Source: Thalassospira sp. HJ
Lineage (GTDB): Bacteria; Pseudomonadota; Alphaproteobacteria; Rhodospirillales; Thalassospiraceae
Assembly: GCF_000948415.1 (NCBI RefSeq)
Contig: NZ_JYII01000008.1
Location: 55,534-119,533 of the forward strand
Direction: 5' to 3'
Length of the DNA stretch: 64,000 bases
Shown here: positions 18,740-27,781 of the stretch, one piece after another
Layout: every line of letters begins with the position of its first letter
How positions within the stretch are numbered: position 1 is the first letter of the stretch
Notes under the pieces: model-generated
Seen by the model: the letters and a program-made list of their open reading frames with translations, nothing else
Database searches by the model: none
Told to the model about the DNA's origin: nothing
Translations under genes and position numbers: made by a program

Positions 18740-19648
18740 TCAACTCTTGGCGCGATTTTGCCGCGCGGTGCGCAGATTGTCCCAGGTGAAAATCGCAAGC
18801 CCGACCCAAACAAGCCCGTAGGTGATCATGTGGGCCTCGGTAAAGGCCTCGCCAAAAATCAGAACAGCAACAAAGAACTGGATGGTCGGATTGAGATATT
18901 GCATCAGCCCAAGGGCCGAGAATTTCATATTCCGTGCGGCATAGGCAAACATCACCAGCGGACCGGTCGTGCAGATCCCAAGCCCGATCAAAAGCGCATC
19001 TTCGACCCACCCGATCTGCCCGAATGTCATGTCACCGGTATGGGCAATCCAGAAAAGATATCCAAGTGCGATCGGCGTGATCAGGATGCATTCGACAAAC
19101 AGCCCGGCAATCGGATCGGCCGGGACGAATTTGCGAATAACGCCATAAAAGCCAAACAGGGTCGAAAGCCCAAGGGCCACCCACGGCATGTCGCCATAAA
19201 ACACCAGAAGGTTCAAAACCCCGGCGGCACAAATCGCCACCGACAGGATCTGGATGCGGTTGAGTTTTTCGGCAAAGAAAATCCGCCCAAGGATCAGCAT
19301 GATCAGCGGCATGATGTAATAGCCGAGGCTGGCTTCAAGGGCATGCGCGCTGGTGACAGCCCAGATGTAAAGCAACCAGTTGCCCGCCACCAGAAGGCTT
19401 GAAAGGAACAAAAGCCCGAGGGTGCGTGCTGATGAAATCAGCTCCCACAGCTTTTTGCGCCGGCCCAGAACAAAGACCAGCAACAAGGTCAATGCCGCCG
19501 ACCAGACAATCCGGTGTGACAGGATTTCAAACGGGGTGGCAAAGGCGACCTGTTTGAAATACAGGCCGAAAAAGCCCCAGAAGATAAAGGCACCAAGACC
19601 GGCGAGGGGGCCTGGGCCGATCAATGCCGGTTTTTCCTGAGAGGACAT
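18740..19648 (-). CDS. rarD: EamA-family transporter RarD
   Basis: This 302-residue inner-membrane permease of the drug/metabolite transporter superfamily has ten hydrophobic segments. ILSHRIVWSAALTLLLV and HALEASLGYYIMPLIMLILG are typical of RarD. The physiological substrate of RarD proteins is not established. The chosen ATG (MSSQEKP) precedes the first membrane segment; an upstream start would add 20 polar residues. It sits between bolA and grxD on the same strand, with gaps of 178 and 93 bases, so co-transcription is uncertain. Confidence 0.86.
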   Translation of the reverse strand: MSSQEKPALIGPGPLAGLGAFIFWGFFGLYFKQVAFATPFEILSHRIVWSAALTLLLVFVLGRRKKLWELISSARTLGLLFLSSLLVAGNWLLYIWAVTSAHALEASLGYYIMPLIMLILGRIFFAEKLNRIQILSVAICAAGVLNLLVFYGDMPWVALGLSTLFGFYGVIRKFVPADPIAGLFVECILITPIALGYLFWIAHTGDMTFGQIGWVEDALLIGLGICTTGPLVMFAYAARNMKFSALGLMQYLNPTIQFFVAVLIFGEAFTEAHMITYGLVWVGLAIFTWDNLRTARQNRAKS

Positions 19649-19826
19649 CGGGGCGAGACCTAACGTTAAGCGGTGGTCAGTGAACGGGGCTGTGACCGGT
19701 CGCGACAACGTTGGACCAGCTCAGTGCGATCTGAAAGTCATCAGGGGTCGAAATGAAACGACCCCTGAAATCGGTCGGCAAGGCGGTGCGTGGTGGCGCG
19801 TGCCTTGCGGGTGGTGAGATCGGCGA

Positions 19827-20060
19827 TCAGTCCGGTGCAGAAGTCTGCAGGGCCAGCGCATGCAGATCGCCGCCCATTTTACCCTTAAGCGCGGAATAGA
19901 CCATCTGGTGCTGAACAACGCGGGTTTTGCCACGGAACTGTTCAGAGACAACAATTGCTGCGTAATGATCGCCATCGCCGCGCAAATCCTCGATGCGGAC
20001 TTGTGCATCGGGCAGGGCTTCCTTGATCATGCTTTCGATTTCGTAGGCTTCCATGGCCAT
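19827..20060 (-). CDS. BolA family protein
   Basis: A 77-residue BolA-like protein. MIKEALPDAQVRIEDLRGDGDHYAAIVVSE contains the class II KH-like fold, and KTRVVQHQMVYSAL with its invariant His is the cluster-ligand region. BolA proteins pair with monothiol glutaredoxins to form mixed [2Fe-2S] complexes, and grxD is two genes downstream. AAGGA lies ten bases before this ATG; a second ATG two codons in is less well placed. The short form resembles IbaG/BolA2 more than E. coli BolA. Confidence 0.88.
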   Translation of the reverse strand: MAMEAYEIESMIKEALPDAQVRIEDLRGDGDHYAAIVVSEQFRGKTRVVQHQMVYSALKGKMGGDLHALALQTSAPD

Positions 20061-20373
20061 GGCGCATATTCCTTATGGTTGATCGACGCTGTATTCGGGA
20101 CCGCCGATATGACTTGTTTTCATTGGTATATGTTGTTGTCACGGGGGCTGTCAATTTTTGTGAAACGCCCGTTATCCGGTGATGACAGACAACGCCTAGG
20201 CCTTGTGTTTGGCGCGATATTGCACTAATACGCATTCTTCTGGTTGCGCACACCTGCCGTCCGCAAGGTCTATGCCTTTGGTAAAGTGCGTTGAATGAAT
20301 TTTTCGGAACCGTTTCCCGATCAGGGTACGGCCCGGCAATGCGGACCCCCGGCCTCCTGCGTGGAGACGACGA
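20061..20373. other. Divergent intergenic region between bolA and the Glyoxalase_8 gene
   Basis: These 313 bases must hold divergent promoters. I see no clear -35/-10 pair, no strong hairpin and no small gene. An 18-bp-separated TTGCG/CGCAA pair near 20247-20267 is probably chance. Confidence 0.3.
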
Positions 20374-20868
20374 ATGACTTCCAATACGCTTAATATCGCA
20401 TCTGGCGATATTCAGACGGATGCGACCGAAACGCTCAAGGCACAAGCAAAACGCTTGCGCAAAGCCTTGGCGGCGCGTGACGTCAATATTTCGCATACCG
20501 GTTCGCTGGAACTTCTGGCGCAAAGCCACGGCTATCGCGACTGGAACACCGCCATTGCCATGGCAAGGCGCAATATCCCGACCAGTGTGTCGGACCTTGG
20601 CATCGGCAAACGCTTTGCCGGGTCCTATCTCGGTCATGCCGTGACCGGACTTATTCGCAGTGTAACCGCCACCCCGACACCCGGTGTGTTCCGGGTCGAG
20701 GTGCATCTGGATGAACCGGTCGATGTGGTGGCCTCAAAACGCTTCAGCGGTTTTCGCCAACGCATTGGTGCACGGATCAATGAACATTGCGAACCGGTCC
20801 TGACCAACGGCATGGCAGGCCCCGGTCTTTCGATTGATCTGTTGCTTGGAGAGTCCCCGGACGCGTGA
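20374..20868 (+). CDS. Glyoxalase_8-type small protein
   Basis: A 164-residue protein. Residues 18-65 (LKAQAKRLRKALAARDVNI, then SLELLAQSHGYRDWNTAIAMA) match my recollection of the Glyoxalase_8 domain, a helical module found alone or fused to glyoxalase-fold proteins. The rest resembles no catalytic domain that I recognise, and no metal-ligand pattern of glyoxalase I is visible. The stop overlaps the GTG start of the GIY-YIG gene by four bases, so the two are translationally coupled. Confidence 0.7.
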   Translation: MTSNTLNIASGDIQTDATETLKAQAKRLRKALAARDVNISHTGSLELLAQSHGYRDWNTAIAMARRNIPTSVSDLGIGKRFAGSYLGHAVTGLIRSVTATPTPGVFRVEVHLDEPVDVVASKRFSGFRQRIGARINEHCEPVLTNGMAGPGLSIDLLLGESPDA

Positions 20869-21398
20869 GCACCTTTATCAAAGAGATAAATGACGAAACC
20901 CTCCGGCAGCTTCCAAAAGTTGCCGGAGCTTACGTTTTGGTGATCGAACTCAGCGCTGACCTTACTCTTCAAAACAAACGCTTCGCAGGTGCCTCCCTTG
21001 CCAAGGGAACCTACCTTTATTGCGGTTCTGCCAACGGCCCCGGCGGCATTGCTGCACGCGTCAAACGCCACTGCAAGCAAGACAAGAAACCTCATTGGCA
21101 TGTCGATGAGCTGACCTCAAACGGGGCAGGGAGGGTTGTTTCGGTGCTGGTCGTGCCGGGTGGGAATGAGTGTGATCTGCGTGCAGCTTTGCAGGAACCG
21201 GATACACAGGTTCCGATCCTTGGCTTTGGTAGTAGCGATTGCAGTTTATGTCAGACGCACTTATTGAAGGCTACGATGAAACGTCCTCAACAAGGTAACC
21301 GTATTGCGGGTTTTCCCATGGTAGGGGCCGCCGTCAGGTTAGAGACACTCCAACGTTACATCTCCGACCATATCCACTGGGGTTCTAAGCCCGATTAG
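20865..21398 (+). CDS. GIY-YIG nuclease family protein (DUF123/Uri type)
   Basis: This 177-residue protein shows the pattern GTYLYCGSANGPGGIAARVKRHCKQDKKPHWHVDELT, which fits the DUF123 branch of the GIY-YIG fold seen in archaeal and some bacterial proteins. It keeps the Tyr, Gly, Arg and His positions of that family. Cys residues in DCSLCQTHLL near the C-terminus recall the CSH/C pattern of DUF123. GTG start overlapping the upstream stop. The biochemical role of stand-alone DUF123 proteins in bacteria is not known to me. Confidence 0.78.
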   Translation: MSTFIKEINDETLRQLPKVAGAYVLVIELSADLTLQNKRFAGASLAKGTYLYCGSANGPGGIAARVKRHCKQDKKPHWHVDELTSNGAGRVVSVLVVPGGNECDLRAALQEPDTQVPILGFGSSDCSLCQTHLLKATMKRPQQGNRIAGFPMVGAAVRLETLQRYISDHIHWGSKPD

Positions 21399-21659
21399 CG
21401 CCAAACAACGGTCTCTCCTGAGACTTTGAAAGGGGCTAACTAGTTTGTTCATGGAACGAGCAACTAGTACTTACTCGCCAACTGTACAGCCTTTAGCCTG
21501 ATCGCCCCTAAGGAGCATCTCCGACGCACGTACTAGGTACGCCGCCGTGAGATTGGGAGCTGAAAAAAGCTTCGCATTGCGAAATCCCTTCAACCCCCTC
21601 TAGTGAGGGCTGGGATCAATTATACTTGAAATTTAGGGTGGATAAAAGTGTCGATTGGT
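21399..21659. other. Structured intergenic region downstream of the GIY-YIG gene and of moaA
   Basis: No gene is visible in 261 bases between two convergent genes. The region contains several small perfect inverted repeats: TTCGC/GCGAA at 21571-21583, CCCTC/GAGGG at 21596-21609, and an imperfect ACTAGTT/AACTAGT pair around 21440-21468. None has the T-run of a standard terminator. Confidence 0.4.
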
Positions 21660-22658
21660 TTAGCCCCCGGTCATGCTCATATGGCGACCGACGGCCGGTT
21701 TCTGGCCTTTGCGGTCGATGACGAAGTCATGGCCCTTGGGTTTGAGGTCCATGGCTGCATCAAGCATCTGATCAAGAGCACGCGGGTCACCGGTACGAAG
21801 GGCGGCGCGCAGGTCAACGTGGTCTTCCTGACCCAGACACATATAAAGCGTGCCGGTGCAGGTCACGCGTACGCGGTTGCAGCCTTCGCAGAAATTATGG
21901 GTCAGTGGCGTGATGAAGCCAAGGCGTCCGCCGGTTTCGGCCACGGTGGTATAGCGGGCCGGGCCCGGGGTGACATGGTCGGACGGGATCAGGGTGTATT
22001 CCTGCTCCAGACGTTCACGCACAGCGGTCAGCGGCAGATATTGATCGGTGCGGTCGCCATCAATGTCGCCAAGCGGCATGGTTTCGATCAGGCAAAGGTC
22101 AAAGCCCTCCTTCCCGCACCAGGCGACAAGGCGTGACATTTCATCTTCGTTGAAGTTACGCAGCGCAACCGTATTGATCTTGATCGAAATTCCGGCCTGT
22201 TTGGCGGCCTCGAGCCCGGCCAGTACCTGTTCAAGGCGGCCACGGCGGGTGATTTCGGTAAATTTCTGTGAATCCAGACTATCAAGCGAGATGTTAAGGC
22301 GCTTCACGCCGAGGCGGGCGAGGTCATCTGCATAGGTGGCAAGCTGGCTGCCATTGGTGGTCATGGTCAGTTCATCAAGCGCGCCAGTCTTGAGATGGCG
22401 CGACAGATTGGCAATCAGATCCATGATGCCCCGGCGCACCAGCGGTTCGCCCCCCGTCAGGCGCAGTTTACGCACGCCGCGCGTAATGAAAGCCGTGCAA
22501 AGCTGATCGAGTTCTTCGAGTGACAGAACATCGGATTTCGGCAGGAAGGTCATGTTTTCCGCCATGCAATAGGTGCAGCGGAAATCGCAGCGGTCGGTTA
22601 CCGAGACGCGCAGGTAAGAGACATGTCTGCCGTATTTGTCGATCAGTGGCTTGGTCAT
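21660..22658 (-). CDS. moaA: GTP 3',8-cyclase (molybdenum cofactor synthesis)
   Basis: MoaA is a radical SAM enzyme that, with MoaC, turns GTP into cyclic pyranopterin monophosphate. The N-terminal cluster motif is Cys24, Cys28 and Cys31 ([16 protein letters not shown]). The second cluster is in [18 protein letters not shown]. The protein ends in MTGG, the C-terminal Gly-Gly tail needed for activity in known MoaA. It has 332 residues, normal length. No other molybdopterin genes are next to it. Confidence 0.95.
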   Translation of the reverse strand: MTKPLIDKYGRHVSYLRVSVTDRCDFRCTYCMAENMTFLPKSDVLSLEELDQLCTAFITRGVRKLRLTGGEPLVRRGIMDLIANLSRHLKTGALDELTMTTNGSQLATYADDLARLGVKRLNISLDSLDSQKFTEITRRGRLEQVLAGLEAAKQAGISIKINTVALRNFNEDEMSRLVAWCGKEGFDLCLIETMPLGDIDGDRTDQYLPLTAVRERLEQEYTLIPSDHVTPGPARYTTVAETGGRLGFITPLTHNFCEGCNRVRVTCTGTLYMCLGQEDHVDLRAALRTGDPRALDQMLDAAMDLKPKGHDFVIDRKGQKPAVGRHMSMTGG

Positions 22659-22804
22659 GGTGGCGTTTAAACGGTGTTCTTGAGTTTCCGGGGCTTTTTA
22701 TCGTCGTTCTTTGTAATCGTTCTGAGGCAACTGTCGCACAGCAGGTCGGGGTTTGACCAGTCTGTTTCGAAGTTGGCCGTTCACCTTTCCGTCAGGTGAA
22801 AACG

Positions 22805-22846
22805 ATCAAAGCCGCCCCGGTGTCCCGTCAGGCGGCTTTGATTTTT
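22805..22846 (-). terminator. Hairpin terminator between the 270-residue hypothetical gene and moaA
   Basis: ATCAAAGCCGCC and GGCGGCTTTGAT form a perfect 12-bp stem with a 14-base loop. On the minus strand it follows the gene ending at 22864 and leads into CGTTTTC. T-runs are present on both sides, so it may work in either direction. Confidence 0.75.
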
Positions 22847-22863
22847 GTCATGCAGGTCTTGGG

Positions 22864-23676
22864 TCAGGCCGAGAGGCGCGCGACATCCGCATCAATGCAT
22901 TTGACGACTTCGCGAATGGTCGCGACATCTTCGCTGCCCATTTTGGCGACCAGTTCGGCGGAATGTTCGGGCACAGCAAGCGTTTTGCGCACATCAGAAA
23001 ACAGCGCATCAAGCAGGCGGATGCAGTGGGTTTCGGTGAATTCCCAACGTTCCTCGCCCTGGGCCATGTTGTCATTGACCAGCTGGATCAGCCATTTCTT
23101 GCGGTGTTCATAGTTGCTGAAATGAAGCGCCATGCGGGCAAAGACCAGATTGATGCGCGAACGCACTTCCGGGGCCTTGGCCAGATGATCCCAATATTCA
23201 GCCGGGTTGCGCAGTTCGTCGTCCTCATCAGCGTGGGCTTCGATGATTTCGTGAATTTCGCGGTCGATTTCCTGAAGCATGTCCATGCCGACCATCATGC
23301 GAATGACCTTGAAGAAGGGCTGCAGGATGGTGCGCGAAAGGGCGCCATGTTCGGTATCGCCGGCTTCGTTGCCTTCCAGCAAATGATCAAAGCGTGACAC
23401 CAGCAGACGGCCAAACGGATCATGGCGGACAGCGGCATGTTCTCGGGCCTTGATCGATTCCAGATCGGCTTCCAGCACTGCCCAGGCGTTGTCAAACAGT
23501 TCTTCCTTGTCGCGCAGGCCATCAACGGCCTTGAAGATCTGTTCTTCGGTAACGGAACCGCCATGGTTGCGGGCGAAATGCACAAGCCCCTGGGCAAATT
23601 GTTCCAGCACGGTGAACGCCGCGACATGATGGCGCTGTTTAAAGCTGTCACGCGGTGGTTTGTTGGCTGCGATCAT
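22864..23676 (-). CDS. Hypothetical helical protein
   Basis: A 270-residue, mostly alpha-helical and acidic protein without signal peptide or membrane segment. Notable stretches are HDPFGRLLVSRFDHLL, IDREIHEIIEAHADEDDE and YWDHLAKAPEVRSRINLVFARM. I do not recognise a family. An AGAAGG ribosome site lies 11 bases before the ATG. Its codon use matches neighbouring genes and it ends in a clean terminator, so it is very likely real. Confidence 0.7.
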   Translation of the reverse strand: MIAANKPPRDSFKQRHHVAAFTVLEQFAQGLVHFARNHGGSVTEEQIFKAVDGLRDKEELFDNAWAVLEADLESIKAREHAAVRHDPFGRLLVSRFDHLLEGNEAGDTEHGALSRTILQPFFKVIRMMVGMDMLQEIDREIHEIIEAHADEDDELRNPAEYWDHLAKAPEVRSRINLVFARMALHFSNYEHRKKWLIQLVNDNMAQGEERWEFTETHCIRLLDALFSDVRKTLAVPEHSAELVAKMGSEDVATIREVVKCIDADVARLSA

Positions 23677-23832
23677 GGGTTTCGAGACCTTCTTAAGACT
23701 GTTGTGCTCGTGTCAGGTTCATCTATCCAACGTCTGATAGAGTCCATCTTGTATGTTCAAGTCGTTAACAAAACGAACTGAGCAATCTGTATGCCAAGTG
23801 TCGGTCTTCCTGACCTTTTCTGATCGGATCGC

Positions 23833-24018
23833 CTATTCGTAGCCAGCGGCTGCTTCGACAATTTCAAGTACGACATAGCGCGGACGGATGATCTGGCGAC
23901 CGGCTTCTTCGAAATTGACAGCGATTCGATCCCCGTCGACCGCCTGAATACGGCCCAGTCCCCAGTCCGGTTGGTCGGGATGGCGCACAATGGCGCCCGG
24001 CGTCAGCAAGAAATCCAT
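23833..24018 (-). CDS. DUF3553 domain protein
   Basis: A 61-residue protein starting MDFLLTPGAIVRHPDQPDWGLG. This short beta-rich module (pattern PDWGxGxIQ, then VNFEEAGRQII) is DUF3553, which resembles the small CarD/UvrD-C Tudor-like folds that bind RNA polymerase. On that basis a nucleic-acid or polymerase partner is possible but not shown. The open frame extends far upstream without homology, so the internal ATG is chosen. Confidence 0.75.
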   Translation of the reverse strand: MDFLLTPGAIVRHPDQPDWGLGRIQAVDGDRIAVNFEEAGRQIIRPRYVVLEIVEAAAGYE

Positions 24019-24312
24019 TGGGTACTCTGTATCCTGTGTAGCTTGGTTCAATATAGGCCGTTTGCGGGGTATGCGCAATTTGCGGCTGTCATGTCGGCGG
24101 GGCAAAAAGGGTCCGCGATCACCAAGGGGTAAAATTTGCCGGGTCTGAAAGGCCTGATTTTCGAGTGTGCTAAATAAGCTCTTAATATATCGGGGGCAAT
24201 CTTGTGGCTTCTGCGAGCGGGCTGTCTGGTTGTGACGGCCGTTCGCAATGGGCACCGTGTTTTGGGGACAGGGTGCCACACCGATACGCAAAGACCTTGG
24301 AGAGCCGGCGCT

Positions 24313-24918
24313 ATGCTAGAGGATGCCACCCTTGAACTGACCCTGATCGAATTGATCAGTTCGCGGATCTGTCATGATCTTGTCGGCCCGGTCGGGGCGG
24401 TCAATGCCGGGGCGGAGCTTATGGGCGAAGATGGGGTTGGCGATGACGAGGCGCTGGAGCTGATGCGCAAAAGCGGTCTTGAGGCCGCGCGCCGGCTGCA
24501 ACTTTTCAGATTGGCCTTCGGGCGGGCGGGCAGCAGTGCCGATACCACCGCCATGCGAGAGGCGGCAAAACATACCTATGCCGCCGAAGGCAAGGTAACG
24601 CTTGAGTGGCCGGATCTTCCGATTGATCCATCGCACGGACGAATCGTATTGAACATGGTTATGCTGGCACGTGAAGCATTGCCCTTCGGGGGAACGCTTT
24701 CCGTGACACGCGACTCCGGCAAAGTAACGGTGCTGGGAGAAGGCAAACGCGCTGCCTTGCGCCCGGAAATCATGAATGTGCTGGAAAAGGACGTTTCTGC
24801 AGATGCACTCGATCCGCGCAATGTGCAGGCGTTTTTCTTGCGGAAACTGGCCAATCTTGGCGGTGGAGCGCTTTCGGTCTTGCAACAGGACGGAAATATT
24901 GCATTGATCTACGGATAA
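24313..24918 (+). CDS. chpT: Histidine phosphotransferase ChpT-like
   Basis: ChpT relays phosphate from the hybrid kinase CckA to CtrA and CpdR in alphaproteobacteria. This 201-residue protein has the DUF2328/HPTransfase layout: a helical hairpin with the phospho-acceptor His21 in SSRICHDLVGPVGAVNAG, followed by a degenerate ATPase-like domain. GGAGAG lies at the right distance before the chosen ATG; the longer frame has no homology. It opens the chemotaxis cluster, 141 bases before cheA, and ctrA lies 8 kb downstream, so relay and target are encoded together. Confidence 0.85.
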   Translation: MLEDATLELTLIELISSRICHDLVGPVGAVNAGAELMGEDGVGDDEALELMRKSGLEAARRLQLFRLAFGRAGSSADTTAMREAAKHTYAAEGKVTLEWPDLPIDPSHGRIVLNMVMLAREALPFGGTLSVTRDSGKVTVLGEGKRAALRPEIMNVLEKDVSADALDPRNVQAFFLRKLANLGGGALSVLQQDGNIALIYG

Positions 24919-25059
24919 AAATTTAACTGACAGGTCTGGTAATGGGGCGCAATAGCTTCTACCTAGATACCGAAGTATAGTATGTTTGTGCCAATTGGCG
25001 CTTTAATGGGAGTTCCAGTTCCGACAAGCAATTGATTGTTGGAGATTTGGAGGGGGTAT

Positions 25060-27765
25060 ATGGACGATCTTTTAAGTGAATTTCTGACCGAGACTTCGGA
25101 AAGTCTCTCGACGCTTGACGTCGAGCTTGTGAAGCTGGAACAGAACCCGAATGATCCGGACATCTTGTCCAACATTTTCCGCTTGGTTCACACCATTAAA
25201 GGGACGTGCGGCTTCCTTGGCCTGCCGCGCCTTGAAGCTGTTGCCCATGCTGGCGAGAACGTACTGGGTAAAATTCGTGACGGCGAACTGGTCGTTACTG
25301 CAGACGCGGTGACGCTGGTTCTTGAGTCGATTGACACGATTAAGTACCTGCTGGGCGAGCTTGAGCAGAACGAAGCTGAGCCGGACGGCAATGACGCCGA
25401 ACTGATCGGCCGTCTGAACCACTTTGCAGATACCGGCGAAATTCCGGGTGGTGCGCCAGCTGCAGAAGCAGCCCCGGCCGCAGAAGAACCCGCTGAAGAA
25501 GTCGAAATGACGGATGACGAAAAACTGCAGGCTGCCTTTGACGCCGCAGAATACGATCCGGACTTCGAAGTGCCTGATGAGCCGGCAGCCGCCGCCGAGC
25601 CGGAACCAGAAGCCCCGGCAAAACCGGCAGCGCCGCCTGCTGCTGCAAAATCCCAGGAAGTCGCACCGGCTCCGAAGCCTGCCGAAAAGGCAAAGGCCGA
25701 AGCACCGCGTGGCGAGACCAAGGAAAGCTCGGTCGCAGCCCAGACCATTCGTGTGAATGTTGAGCTGCTTGAAAACCTGATGACGCTGGTTTCCGAGCTT
25801 GTCCTGACCCGTAACCAGCTCCTGCAGATGGTTCGCGGCAAGGATGACAGTGAATTCACCGTGCCGTTGCAGCGCCTGTCGCACATCACCACCGACCTTC
25901 AGGAAGGTGTGATGAAGACCCGTATGCAGCCGATCGGCAACGCTTGGGCGAAGCTGCCGCGTATTGTTCGCGACCTTGCGCTTGAGATGAACAAGAAGAT
26001 CGATCTGCAGATGATCGGTGCCGACACCGAACTGGATCGTCAGGTTCTTGAACTGATCAAGGATCCGCTGACCCACATGGTGCGTAACTCTGCCGACCAT
26101 GGTCTGGAAGACATTCCGGGCCGTCGTGATGCGGGCAAGCCTGAAACCGGTACGGTCACCTTGAACGCGTATCACGAAGGTGGTCACATCATCATCGAGA
26201 TTTCCGATGACGGTCGTGGTCTGAACCTTGAGCGCATCAAGGCCAAGGCGATTGCCAATGGTCTTGCGACCGAGGGCGAGTTGGAAGGCATGGGCGACCA
26301 GCAGATCCAGCAGTTCATTTTCAAAGCCGGTTTCTCGACCGCGGAGAAAGTGACCTCTGTTTCCGGTCGTGGTGTGGGTATGGACGTTGTGCGTACCAAC
26401 ATCGAAAAGATCGGTGGTACGGTTGAGCTGAAATCGGTCGAAGGCCGCGGTTCAACCTTCATCATCAAGATCCCGCTGACGCTTGCTATCGTTTCGGCTC
26501 TGATCGTTGAAAGTGGCGGCGAACGCTTTGCCATTCCGCAGATCAGCGTTCTGGAACTGGTTCGCGCGTCGAACAATTCCGAGCATTCCATCGAACGCAT
26601 TCACGATACGCCGGTCCTGCGCCTGCGTAACCGTCTGCTGCCGCTGGTGACGCTCAAGAAAATTCTTGGCCTTGATAGCAGCGAAGCAACCGAAGAATCC
26701 GTCGATGAAGAAGCATTCATCGTCGTTGCCCAGGTTGGTACCTATTCGTTCGGTATCATCGTCGACCGCGTATTCGACACCGAGGAAATCGTTGTCAAAC
26801 CGGTGGCGCCGATCCTGCGCGATCTGTCGCTGTTCTCGGGTAACACCATCCTTGGCGATGGTAGCGTGATCATGATCCTTGATCCGAACGGCATTGCGAC
26901 CCGCACCGGCGAAATCACCGTTGGTGGTTCGCAGGGCGTGGAAGGCAAAGCCAAGGCGGATGCATCTGATCGCGAAACCACTTCCATGCTGGTCTTCCGG
27001 GCCGGTGGCAGCGAAGTGCGCGCGGTTCCGCTGGCACTTGTTGCCCGCCTTGAAGAAATTGATGTCGAGAATATCGAACATTCAAACGGCCGTCCGCTGG
27101 TCCAGTATCGCGGCAAGCTGATGCCTCTTGTCTTTATCGATGGTAGCTACCAGATGAAGGCAGAAGGACGTCAGCCGACCCTTGTGTTCCAGGATCGTGA
27201 ACGCACCATGGGGCTGGTCGTCGACGAGATCGTCGATATCGTGGATGACGTGCTTAATGTTGAACTGACAGCGGATCAGGATGGTCTGGTTGGTTCCGCC
27301 GTGATTGACGGCAAGGCGACCGACCTTATTGATGCCGGTTACTATCTTGAACTGGCATTCAGTGACTGGTTCGGCACCGAGGACAATGGTGGCGAGAAGA
27401 AGCGTGTTCTGTTGATCGATGACAGCCCGTTCTTCCGTAACCTTCTGACCCCGATGCTGTCTGTTGCCGGCTTCAACGTCACTGCGGTTGAAAACGCAGA
27501 ACAGGCCATGGACCTTAAAAACCGTGGCGTTCTGTTTGATGCGATTATTAGTGACATCGAAATGCCGGGCATGAACGGTTTCGAATTTGCCGAAGCGTTG
27601 CAGGATGATGCAGCCTGGGGCGAAGTTCCGATCATTGCGCTGTCTTCGCACACCAGCGAAGAAGATTTCGAACGCGGTCGTCAGGTCGGTTTCAGCGACT
27701 ACGTGGCCAAATTTGATCGCGATGCGCTTGTCTCGACCCTGATCCAGACACTGAGCAGCATGTAA
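25060..27765 (+). CDS. cheA: Hybrid chemotaxis histidine kinase CheA with receiver domain
   Basis: CheA couples chemoreceptors to the motor by phosphorylating CheY and CheB. Domains in order: HPt with His44 in RLVHTIKGTCGFL, an acidic Ala/Pro linker (about 130-225) with no recognisable P2, dimerization helices, HATPase (MVRNSADHGLE, then DDGRGLN, then GRGVGMDVV), a CheW-like domain (SALIVESGGERFAIPQ), a second CheW-like domain (LVFRAGGSEVRAVPLALV) and a C-terminal receiver with Asp in IISDIEMPGMNGF. At 901 residues it is larger than standard CheA. The start follows TGGAGGGGGT. The fused receiver may act as a phosphate sink. Confidence 0.96.
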   Translation: MDDLLSEFLTETSESLSTLDVELVKLEQNPNDPDILSNIFRLVHTIKGTCGFLGLPRLEAVAHAGENVLGKIRDGELVVTADAVTLVLESIDTIKYLLGELEQNEAEPDGNDAELIGRLNHFADTGEIPGGAPAAEAAPAAEEPAEEVEMTDDEKLQAAFDAAEYDPDFEVPDEPAAAAEPEPEAPAKPAAPPAAAKSQEVAPAPKPAEKAKAEAPRGETKESSVAAQTIRVNVELLENLMTLVSELVLTRNQLLQMVRGKDDSEFTVPLQRLSHITTDLQEGVMKTRMQPIGNAWAKLPRIVRDLALEMNKKIDLQMIGADTELDRQVLELIKDPLTHMVRNSADHGLEDIPGRRDAGKPETGTVTLNAYHEGGHIIIEISDDGRGLNLERIKAKAIANGLATEGELEGMGDQQIQQFIFKAGFSTAEKVTSVSGRGVGMDVVRTNIEKIGGTVELKSVEGRGSTFIIKIPLTLAIVSALIVESGGERFAIPQISVLELVRASNNSEHSIERIHDTPVLRLRNRLLPLVTLKKILGLDSSEATEESVDEEAFIVVAQVGTYSFGIIVDRVFDTEEIVVKPVAPILRDLSLFSGNTILGDGSVIMILDPNGIATRTGEITVGGSQGVEGKAKADASDRETTSMLVFRAGGSEVRAVPLALVARLEEIDVENIEHSNGRPLVQYRGKLMPLVFIDGSYQMKAEGRQPTLVFQDRERTMGLVVDEIVDIVDDVLNVELTADQDGLVGSAVIDGKATDLIDAGYYLELAFSDWFGTEDNGGEKKRVLLIDDSPFFRNLLTPMLSVAGFNVTAVENAEQAMDLKNRGVLFDAIISDIEMPGMNGFEFAEALQDDAAWGEVPIIALSSHTSEEDFERGRQVGFSDYVAKFDRDALVSTLIQTLSSM

Positions 27766-27781
27766 GCGGGAGAAAAGTCCT

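Noticed and set aside
18224..19402. A 392-residue open frame on the plus strand
   Set aside because: It lies antisense to grxD and rarD, both of which have clear family signatures; the frame is open only because of codon bias.
22659..22804. A molybdenum-cofactor riboswitch before moaA
   Set aside because: The region is short and I could not find the nested stems expected of that RNA.
24373..24554. Small frames antisense to chpT
   Set aside because: They are shadows of a gene with a recognisable phosphotransferase motif.
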